Shown here piece by piece: positions 9,544 through 17,959 of a stretch of DNA of 17,959 nucleotides. This stretch comes from Physocladia obscura (taxonomy: Eukaryota; Chytridiomycota; Chytridiomycetes; Chytridiales; Chytriomycetaceae). The stretch's first letter is position 1. Each line of letters begins with the position of its first letter. The stretch lies in assembly GCA_027596945.1 (NCBI GenBank), contig JADGJH010000481.1, positions 1-17,959 of the forward strand, given 5' to 3'. A model generated the notes under the pieces. It searched no databases and was not told the origin of the DNA. It saw only the letters and a list, made by a program, of their open reading frames with translations. The position numbers and the translations under genes were made by a program.

Positions 9544-10179
9544 CTACACAGTGGTAATAAATTTGAGTTCTATCCATAATCAAAATTAAATTTCTGCCGA
9601 GTTATTTAGATTGTGCTAGTTGTATGTAAAATGCAACAAGCTTTTTAGCTGAGTCCAGTCACAAGATCAATCGCGCTGGGGCTCATTATCAAAATGTGAT
9701 GGCCCTGGCAGTCTCTCAGATTGTCCACATCTCTGGAAAAGCTCTTGGTAGTTATTTGCCAGAAAGCAATATGGTTTGCATTAGTTTGGTCAAATATTTT
9801 GCATCAGCCGAATAAGTTACCACCAATTTGAGATACCATAACAAACAATAGATAATCACCAAATTCAATGGTTTTTGCATACTCACAACTACAGCATCGA
9901 GATTATAAGAGCTTGCCATGAGATATTGAATTCCCATTTCAAGCAATTTGGTATTTCATGAAAATCACCAGGTATTCAAAGATATTATACAAATTACTTT
10001 TCTCAAACTCTGCTGTCCAATCTTTATACACTAATACTTCTGATATTGGGAATGAATGAAGATTCATGGTTGGTTTTCAACGTGGTTTCAAAATATTTCA
10101 AAAATCAAAGACAAGAATAATAGAAAAACTGACAAATCAAAAAAAATGCAATTTAAATTTTATGAATTTCAGAATTTGA

Positions 10180-12953
10180 ATGGTTGTTGAGACAGATCTT
10201 TCAATCGCTGTAAGCGAAGTTCAGGCCTTTTGCCCGGACGCGTCTGCTTCAGACATTCGGATAGATTTAATGGTCAGTGGGTCGACTGAAGCAACAATCA
10301 ACCGATTTTTTGACGGGCTGTTTTTGGTGGTGCGTAGCAACTTGTATCCTAGCTCTTTGATTGTTTATTCAGCGGATATGTGTGTCTGTGGGTGTGCATG
10401 CGTTCGTACCAACTTGTTTCAACTGTCTTCCTGAATGCTTTTTGCCCGCTATAATCATATAGGGAACTGCCTGTGATCCTTCACTTGAGTTGAAAAAAAC
10501 CCCACCAAGCAAAATCAACAATACAAACAACAATAAAAACGACAACGCTGCACATGGTTCTGACGATGTAATTATCATTGAATCTGATGACGATCTCTCA
10601 ATCCTTCCGTTGCCTCGTGCAAATCATAATCAGAAGCAACCAGTATTCCTCACAAAGTCTTCTTCGTATATGCCGCCATATGCTTCCGCTCAGAAACCTC
10701 CCCCTTCGCTTTTTGCCCATGCCGAAATCAATGAATCTCTGCTGCTTTCATCTTCAGATAGCGAGTCCAGTCAAAATCCCACCACGAAGAAATCAAAATC
10801 AAAGCAAATAGAAAAGACTGATTCAACGAATTTCTGGCAAAACGAATACGATGAGGATGAGAGTGATTTTGCCGAATTAACAGCTGTACCAAAATCTACT
10901 GCTACCAAGGGATCAAAAATTTCTCGTGTGGCAGGAGCTACTCCTTCTGTTTTTACAGCCTCTTGGCTTGATGATTATACACCTGAAAATGACTTTTCAG
11001 ACACAGAATCAACACTCAAAAAACATGCATCTATCGAAGGGAAAAAACCAGCGGCGAAAAGATGCATCGGAAAAAGTATTTTTGATGAATCAAAAACCAC
11101 CACGAATTTGCAACCACCTAGTAAAAAAACGAAAACAGGCGAATCGTTCTTGACTCAACATATGAGCATGAAATATAATCTTCATTCTATTCAGTTATTA
11201 AATACTGAGAATAGCGACAATGACTGTAGCAATGGGGATGACGATAATGATGGAAGCAGTGATTCTTCGATTGGACAGAGACTCAAGAAGCTTGTTTCTC
11301 AACCCGGCGCAGCAGTAAAAAAGAAAACAGCAAAAGTGTCTGCCAAATCCTTAAAATATCATGCGGATAGCGAGAGTTCAGGTGAATTACCACACATATT
11401 CAGGAGCAAAAGCTCAAATCAAAAGCAAGTTGGAATTGTTAACAAAAAAGAAAAGGAACGAGCAAAGGTTCTTTATTTAACTTTATTCTTTCATTTCAAA
11501 TGATATTAAGCAAACTTTATAGGGGATTATAGCTGCAGAAAAAGAACGACTGAAGGAAGAGAAGGCTGAGGCAAAAAGATTAGAAAGAGACGCGAAAATA
11601 CACGAAAAAGAGTTGAAAAAACAAGCAAAGGAAGAAGAAAAGGTGAGTAGCCAAATATTTCAATATATTGCTTGGACACAAACAATTTGTTTAATACGTC
11701 ATTATTTATTGAACAGAAATTTAAAACAATATCGAAAGAAGCCAATAAAATTCGCACAAAACTAGATGTAGTTACAGATATGACGCTGCTCCTAAATCCT
11801 GACTTTATATCGATATACCCTGGCGCAGCGCGCATAATCTCCAGCGCACAAGAAATTGGCGCAAAAATAAAGCTTGATTCCACTGCAACCACTTCCACAT
11901 CTTTTTCAAACGTGATTCAATGGACGCGTGCCGTATCTCGTATCTGGGATCCCATCCGCGAAGTCTGGAACCAGTGCGAATTGCGGGAAGAAGTTGAACC
12001 GCATATTTTGGTCATGTTTCAGGCAACTGACTTGTCAAAGTTGATTCTTGCTGGCGGTGATAACGGCAGTAGTAGTTGTGTTCAGAAATATATCGAGGAA
12101 ATCAAGCAGCGCTATGGCGCACATAAGAAAATTGTTGTGTTTGTTGAAGGAATGAAAGATCTTTTGAAAGAGCGTAATCGGATGATTGATGGGCAAGTTC
12201 GAGGGCGGGTTAGAACAATGGGTGGGGCAATGACTGCACCGACGACTTCTCGAGCGAAACCACTGGCAGGAGGGAATGGTTTGTCCGCAGCAAAGAGTGA
12301 TTTTGATTCTGCGTTTTTGTGGCTGCAAATGTGTGGAGGTTGCTTTCTTCAATTAAGTGAAAATCTAGAAGAGTCTTGCAATCTAGTTGCGAGTTTTACG
12401 ACTTCAATAGCAATGATTCCAGAACGAAGGTAAGCTGTTATATCTGGCATTTCATAATTAACAAAAAAAAAAACAAACTAGGGCGCGATCTGAACAACAA
12501 TTACGGTTAAACTTTGGAGATACGGTCAAGTCAGGAGAAAGCCTGCAAGATGTGTGGCGAAGAGTCCTTATGGAAGTCAAGCCATGCACTGAAACAGTTG
12601 CGAATACTGTCATCGAAGTATATCCTACGTACAGGCACTTGATGGAGGCATATCGAAAGCTTCCAAGCCAAGAAGCGCGGGAAAAGTTATTGGAAAATTT
12701 AGATGTAAAGCGAGTTACATCAACAAAGCGAATAGGGCCTTCAATATCACGTAAAATTTGTTTAGCATTGACGTCAGAAAATGCTCGATTGCAAGTTTTT
12801 GATCCGCCACCTCCCAAAAAAATTTACACTGCTGCTAGTGCTGGAACGAGTGGTGTAGGTGGAAGAGGAGGCGGACCAAATCCGTTCAGTGCTGCGGCTC
12901 AGGCCTTCCGTGGCGGCAGAGGTGGTTTCGGTCGAGGACGCGGTGGATTTTGA
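10180..12953 (+). CDS. EME1: EME1/MMS4-type subunit of the MUS81 crossover-junction endonuclease
   Basis: This is the predicted non-catalytic partner of MUS81, cutting branched DNA in recombination and fork repair in the nucleus. The model has five exons: 10180-10329, 10463-11467, 11523-11642, 11717-12429 and 12482-12953, giving 819 aa. Residues about 8-48 are CUE-like (VQAFCPDASASDIRIDLMVS, then GSTEATINRFFDG). Residues 86-94 (VIIIESDDD) look like a SUMO-interacting motif. A long acidic/basic Ser-rich disordered region leads into a charged coiled coil (about 375-425). The ERCC4-like domain (about 436-660) includes NVIQWTRAVSRIW. The helix-hairpin-helix region (about 680-776) has VANTVIEVYPTYRHLMEAY and VTSTKRIGPSISRKI, close to human EME1. 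I see no GDxnERKxxxD nuclease motif, as expected for EME1 rather than MUS81. The tail is RGG-rich. The exon 1 donor (GTGCGT, 133-nt intron) is the least certain part. Confidence 0.88.
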
Positions 12954-13802
12954 ATTTATTAAATAAAACATCCTCTTCAGAACCCACGTCGAGAAAATAA
13001 GCATTATTGTCAGCTTTTGCTGGTTCAGCTAAATAACCAGAAAAAGTATTAATGAATCATCAAAGTCGTCGGTCATGTTGTCTTGATTTTCCAAGATTGT
13101 TAAAGCTCCACGAAAATGATTTGCAATGATTGAATCATTTCACACAATTAAACACCTAACATCATTCCATTATTATCTGAAATGTTGATTTCGACCTTGT
13201 TGCTTTGATGATTTGATCGTAAGTCACTTTGCAAGTTGATTTCCATGTTGGCACTTTCAATACTACCGCAACCACCACTGTTACTACTGAGTCGGCAGTA
13301 CAAGTTGTTTAATGTCCGCAAAACTCGGCGGTGCTGGTGCTTGCACTGCTGCCGGAAAGTTGATATAGAATTGAAAAGGAATTATCATGGTTGTGTTGCC
13401 ATTTTGAAGAATTCGGCGATGCGTTGCTTTGATTGTATGGCTGCATTCTGATGGAAATAATAAAGCGGAATGTTGAAGTTTTTGCGGCGGTAAAAGACAG
13501 TTGTGGTATCTTGGACGAATCTGATTGGTCGGTTTTGACAAACGACCAAACAAAACTTTTTGGTGGTTTTTGAATTCAGTTTTTGAACGGCATGCAAACA
13601 TGAAGATTTTAGTATGTTATTATTGATGAGTTTTACATCAGTTAAAGTTGTGAAGCAAGAGTTTTTTCCATATTTATCTATGTATATCGCTTTTTCGGAG
13701 CTGTTTTCGCACAATGGCAAAAGTCTCGTACAAAAAAAAAAAAAAGTTGTTTAATAATCCTGTGTTACTGACATTTTCAACAGAAAAATCATGATGAGAA
13801 AT
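12954..13802. other. Convergent spacer with unresolved minus-strand coding-like frames
   Basis: The spacer separates the 3' ends of the EME1-like and TPR genes. On the minus strand several frames are open over 13148-13720 without a domain. One starts at ATG 13446 (MQPYNQSNASPNSSKWQHNH), is Ser/Asn/Gln-rich and stops at a TAA after AEFCGH. Another ends at TAA 13150-13148 after 'GCGSIESANMEINLQSDLRS'. A third is open over 13385-13720. Joining the first two would need an intron of 38-47 nt, which is too short for comfort. A small, possibly decayed Ser/Asn-rich gene is conceivable, but I do not call one. Confidence 0.35.
12962..12967 (+). terminator. Candidate polyadenylation signal of the EME1-like gene
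   Basis: AATAAA begins only 9 nt after the TGA stop. If used, the 3' UTR would be very short. Confidence 0.4.
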
Positions 13803-16800
13803 TCAATTAGTCGGACCAGCCGACGATGCCGCTGATATTGCTGCAATCGCCGCAGAAACAGCTGGCGTCACGCTCCCTGGCTCTCCAGTCCCAACAACAT
13901 AATAATGTCGGCATGGAAACATATGTACCTTTCCCCGTGGCTCAACCTCCAGTAATGCCAAATGCCTCAAAACATCAACCTCCTTCCTCTCCGCAGCCGC
14001 AGCCACAACCGGAATCTGCACAAGGTGCTCTCCTCCTCCATCGCCAACCCCAGCCACCGCCTTCACAACAACGCCGTCCCGCGACATGAAAACAAGTTCA
14101 TCGCCCCCTTCGTCTGGCTCCTTAACCATCTCCCGCAGACAGTGCATGCACATCCCCAGCGCGCTGCGGTACGCGTGGCTCGAGGCTTCCAACAGGTCCC
14201 GGTGTATTCGTGATGGGGCTGGCGTTGTTGGAATCCGCAGCAGCTGTAGAAGGTCGTTGTTGATCCTGCCGGGTTCACCGCTGCTTGGGAATTGCATCTC
14301 GTATGCGCCGTCGGCCATCACGTCGGCGCTAATGGCGAACAGCACGGGCACTGCGAATGTGCTGGATTGGATCGCTGCAGTGAACCGCGAGATTCCAACG
14401 CCGCCACCGCCGGCTGTGGTTACAAATAGTGGCGAGGTTTGGATCGATTCGGCGCTCAATGGAGGAATGTTTTCTGGTCCTATTGACGATTCGTGGAGAG
14501 ACCCTATGAATCCATTGTTGAGGGTCGTTCCAAGGTCACCAGTTTCGACGCGCAAAATAAACATGGCGTCACGGACTGTTGACTCAAGTTTTTGGATTCC
14601 GCTTCGAAGCTGCGATATAACAAAGTTGTAGCCACTGTGCGCATATATACCTGTCGCGTTGATCCAATCGGTTTTGCCAAGCATTGCTCGCATCAAGAAC
14701 CCTTGCTGCGTTAAAAAATCCATTCCAACCCCGAGTCCATACATGTGAAGTTCGTTTCGAGGAACACTTACTACGCTAGTACTTGTGTTCGCGTTGTTAT
14801 CACTGTGTCCGGAAAAAAATGATGATGCAGCTAAAACAGAATGAGAAAAGCCACTTTCTCCAATATATGGATATAAAAGCGTGTATGGTATATCATTAAT
14901 GACTTCTTTTCGGAGCTTTTCGAGATCATCAATAGAAGCCATGAATGCTGCAGATAAAACATCCAAATCCAAGAAATTGTCTATTTGAATATTCAGTCCT
15001 TCAAGAAGAGCTGTTGTTTTTTCTGCTTCATTATAAAATGAAAAGTTTCCGTCTTCCCAATCAACGTATTTTGGATATAATGGCTCTGATGGTGTTGTTT
15101 GGATACGTAATAACAAAAATACTGCTTGGCACAGAGTAAAGTGAGCGTGCAGTCGAAGTGATTCAGGAACTTTTGGAGTATTTGATGGCTCTACAGAAAA
15201 GAGATTTGAAGTAAGCGATAATCCAGAAGCAGTTGATTCAGTCAGCAAATGAGTCATATACACCAACGCAGCATATGGCTGCCCATTAATAAGTTGTCCA
15301 GATGCTATTATCCCAAAAAAAAAAAAAAAAAAAAAAATTTGAATGCAAAAAACAGAGTACAACAAATATTTCGGTACACACCAAGATTGAGCATTGCGAC
15401 GAGCATTCCAAGCAAGTCGTCATGTTCTTTAAACGTTGCGAAACATTCCTTAAGTCCCTCCAAGCCAGGTGTCACCCATTTTTCTCCAATAGAATTTGGT
15501 GCAAACGTATCTCGATCAGCTGAAGGGTTAATGTCTTTCAACCGTGGAGGACCCCAATATCGAGCGCATTCTTCTATTTCTGTTTGGCCTAAAGCCTGTG
15601 CTTCCATATTCTTAACCCAATGAATACCTTTTAGCAACCTGCCAACTTCGATCTTTACGGCGTGTATCGAGGCCAGAATGCGCGTGAATGCCATTTTAGA
15701 GTTTAAAGATTTGAATAAATCCGATGATTTTATCAAAAGTTCCAGTGCTGATGCGATTCTGCCTTTTGCATCTGTAGTACAAATCACATTTGATTTTTAG
15801 AAATTTAAAATAATGAACATTCGCTTTGCACAATATTTTTTTCCATTTTCGGCACTCGCTGAAATTGCTTCGAAAACTCACAGCATGAAACAGCCAAATT
15901 ATTATAAACAGCTGCCTTGACGGGCTCAACGGCTGCCCTCAAAAAAATAGCCACAGACTTCTTTTCCTGTTCTTCTTGCGCGATCCACTGCTCTTCGCGG
16001 CCCAGCATCTTTTTTTTCGAATTCACCAGACCCGCAATAGTCTCCGTACGGCTCAATGCAGGAGAACTGCTATTAACAGAATCGGCGCGCAAGATGGCTG
16101 CGAGGGATTCTGACCGCCGCGTTTTGAGGTCTTCCAAGTCTTGTTGCTGAGCAGGCGTGAGGCCACCGACAATGGCAACGCGCGAGTAGAAGGAAGCTAT
16201 TTCAAGTGCGTGCGAATTGCATTGGATAGCGCTGTCATCGAGACCAATAGATTGGCAGCAAACAGCGAGGTGTGTAAGAGAACGCGATTGGGCGACGATA
16301 ACTGAGCGGTGTAAATATGATAGATGGATGCGTTTGTTTACAGGTGGATTCGGGAGGTTTGAATCGGGAAAAAAATTAAGGTCGGGATCCGATGCAGATG
16401 AAGGGACAGAGTGTGGCGGTTGGTTTGGTTTTTGGGTTTTCGGTGCAGGAACTTGCCCAGTCATGAGAGTGGTGAATCTGTTTGGAGTTGAGAGAGGAAA
16501 CGCTAGGCGGAAATCTGCTTCGAGGGGAAGATACTCAAAAACGCATTCAGTGAGTCTGAGGCATTGCGAATGCTTTTGGATGGCAGCATTTGTTTGGCCA
16601 AGGTTAAAGAGGATATTGCCAAAATTTGTCGCGAGGTCAAGAAAAAGAACAATTATTGGCGGACCATGGATAATTTTCGAATTGAGCAATACATCTTCAG
16701 GATCGGAGCCAACATCGAACGGGGATGCATAATAGGCGAAAAAATCGTCGTCATCGTATTCACCACTCTCGTTGTAATATAAATCGACGGGGTTGGCTTT

Positions 16801-17733
16801 GCCCTTTCCCTTTAGATTCTTGTCAGCTTCTAAAGAGGCCTCATTCCATGCGGCATCCTTTTCTAGATCAAAGTTGTTGACTACGACATCCAACCAGCCG
16901 TCAGAGGCCGCAATACGCAGAGCCGTAAGACGCCGCTTCTCCCGGGCAAGAGCAGCAACTGCGTTACTCCACGCTGTCCCAACAAACCCAAGTGCTTGTG
17001 CCACAAGTCCACGCCGCCGCAACGCCACGCTCATGTTGTTCAGACACCCCGCTGCACTGTACCACCAATGCGCAACACTCGCGTCTGCAATCCACCCTTG
17101 GCCTCCACCCAAACTCAAACCGTCAGTTTGTTTCGCTACTCGACGTAACGCCTGCTCGTACTTTGCATATGCACGCGTTGCATTCCCGCCAGCAAGTTGA
17201 GCCGCACCCTGTGCCATGAGCGAACGCACTTCAGTGTCAATACTAACCCAGTCAACATCAATGTCTTTGATTGGCGGAGAGGCTTTAGCGTGGTAATTGT
17301 GGGTATGCGCAGTTGTGTACGCATAAGTTGCAGTGCGGGTGGCGTGTGAAGCGGGCAAAGGTATTTCTGGGCCGGCACCAGGCCACGATGATGAAGAAGA
17401 TGATGAAGAGGATGGCTCAAAGTCGCGGAAACGCAGCCGCCGCGATGAACTTGGAGATGCCGATGAGCTTGGAGATGTAGTTGTCGATGATAATGATGAT
17501 GATGGTGATGATGGCGTCAACGTTACTGTTGTTGCAGTTGTAGTTGTTCTTGTTGCTATTGTTGCTGATCGGTGAAGATTGTCTTCTTCGCGTTGGTGGC
17601 GCATTGAAGTGTAGATAGATCCACGCGTCCGAATCACTGCCGATTCCCCTCCCGCTCCCACTGGTACCGATTCCGATCCAGATCCTGAACCCGTCCGTAC
17701 TTCCAATGATCCTGATGTTGTGTTGTTTTCCAT
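13803..17733 (-). CDS. Large TPR-type repeat protein of unknown function
   Basis: The model has three exons: 17733-15882, 15771-15382 and 15304-13803. The introns are 110 nt (GTGAGT donor) and 77 nt (GTGTGT donor), and both splices keep phase 1. The product is 1247 aa. Residues about 1-150 are disordered and Ser/Thr-rich (poly-Ser near 110-116). From about 163 on, helical repeats resemble tetratricopeptides, for example LMAQGAAQLAGGNATRAYAK, DLATNFGNILFNLGQTNAAI, AVYNNLAVSCYAKGRIASAL (across the first splice) and AMLNLASGQLINGQPYAALV (across the second). An acidic patch (YDDDDFF) lies near 326. The C-terminal half is helical, Ala/Gly-rich and unassigned. No signal peptide or membrane segment is evident. 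TPR proteins are scaffolds for protein contacts, and no partner can be inferred. The start is uncertain: in-frame ATGs at 17796 and 17820 lie upstream, but the residues they add look unlike the rest. Confidence 0.85.
15315..15337. repeat. Poly(A)/poly(T) run of 23 nt inside an intron
   Basis: There are 23 consecutive A on the plus strand, that is 23 T on the coding strand of the TPR gene. They lie just before the acceptor of its second intron and act as an extreme polypyrimidine tract. Confidence 0.9.
17388..17413. repeat. GAT/GAA-type trinucleotide tract encoding poly-Ser
   Basis: A GATGATGAAGAAGATGATGA-like tract on plus encodes the Ser run of the TPR protein on minus. A further GAT/GTT-rich low-complexity stretch lies at about 17460-17570 and encodes its Ser/Thr-rich N-terminal region. 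Confidence 0.7.
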
Positions 17734-17959
17734 CCAAAGAAACTCTTTTGAATCCAATTTCAAAGTTAATCTCCAACATTGAAAATACTGGTTCATGCTG
17801 TTTCTCACGAAAAAACACATCGTCGAATAAAATCGCCTGTCTCTCTAAAGCAAGACCTTCCCAATTTGAAAACTTGAAAAAAGAAAGAGACAAGAAACCG
17901 CAGAAAATCGAAAAAAAAATATTTATAATGTGAAACATATTTTAAGTTCAGCACTAAGG
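17734..17959. other. Upstream region of the TPR gene
   Basis: This should contain the 5' UTR and promoter of the minus-strand TPR gene. It is A/T-rich with several homopolymers. No clear TATA box or other element is recognisable. An overlapping minus frame from an ATG at 17938 is open through it but runs into low-complexity sequence inside the TPR gene. Confidence 0.45.

Larger units (their letters stand above)
8964..10179. other. Spacer between chitin synthase and EME1-like gene
   Basis: The spacer holds the chitin synthase 3' flank, the AAC repeat, and the ambiguous minus-strand exon candidates at 9382-9543 and about 9662-9945. The remainder (about 9950-10179) is A/T-rich and presumably carries the EME1-like promoter. 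No recognisable element is visible there. Confidence 0.5.

Noticed and set aside
11527..11898. Minus-strand open frame of 123 codons
   Set aside because: It is antisense to the coiled-coil and ERCC4-like exons of the EME1-like gene. Its hydrophobic composition arises from the Lys/Glu codons read backwards.
14086..14631. Plus-strand open frame of 181 codons
   Set aside because: It is antisense to exon 3 of the TPR gene, whose splice phases and composition are consistent.
16217..16732. Plus-strand open frame of 171 codons
   Set aside because: It is antisense to exon 1 of the TPR gene and has no recognisable domain.
17417..17938. Minus-strand open frame from ATG 17938 overlapping the start of the TPR gene
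   Set aside because: The first ~80 residues look partly protein-like, but the frame then becomes translated microsatellite (Asn/Ile runs). No donor joins it in phase to the TPR frame with confidence.

Overview
This window looks like nuclear DNA of an early-diverging fungus. Genes have short GT-AG introns, mostly 52-77 nt, set in AT-rich spacers with homopolymer and trinucleotide runs. The presence of a class IV chitin synthase confirms a fungus. Chytridiomycota is my best guess from the intron style and the proteins, but this is inference. I see no transposon, CRISPR array, tRNA, rRNA or viral gene.

The layout from left to right is as follows. A small secreted protein lies on the minus strand at 64-348. 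A long spacer follows, with a GT-rich degenerate repeat and an 11-bp perfect hairpin at 953-1088. A two-exon P-loop kinase-like gene lies on the minus strand at 1358-2013. Next comes an ambiguous stretch (2057-3360, minus strand) with coding-like exon fragments, a TATA box and an in-frame TAG; it may hold one or two decayed or badly resolved small genes. A gene-poor spacer at about 3361-4902 precedes a complete seven-exon class IV (CHS3-type) chitin synthase on the plus strand (4903-8963, 1243 aa as spliced here).

After another spacer (8964-10179), which holds a possible minus-strand terminal exon, comes a five-exon plus-strand gene (10180-12953, 819 aa as spliced). It encodes an EME1/MMS4-type partner subunit of the MUS81 structure-specific endonuclease. 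Its predicted architecture is unusual: an N-terminal CUE-like (ubiquitin-binding) segment, a SUMO-interaction-like motif, and a C-terminal RGG tail. The right third is a three-exon minus-strand gene (13803-17733, 1247 aa as spliced) for a large TPR-type repeat protein with a Ser/Thr-rich N-terminus that I cannot assign to a named family. It is convergent with the EME1-like gene.

The genes do not form a pathway. Chitin synthase acts in cell-wall synthesis, the EME1-like protein in DNA recombination repair, and the other products have unknown roles. All splice models come from reading-frame continuity, splice-site sequence and remembered family features, without transcript data. The three large models each close to a whole number of codons.
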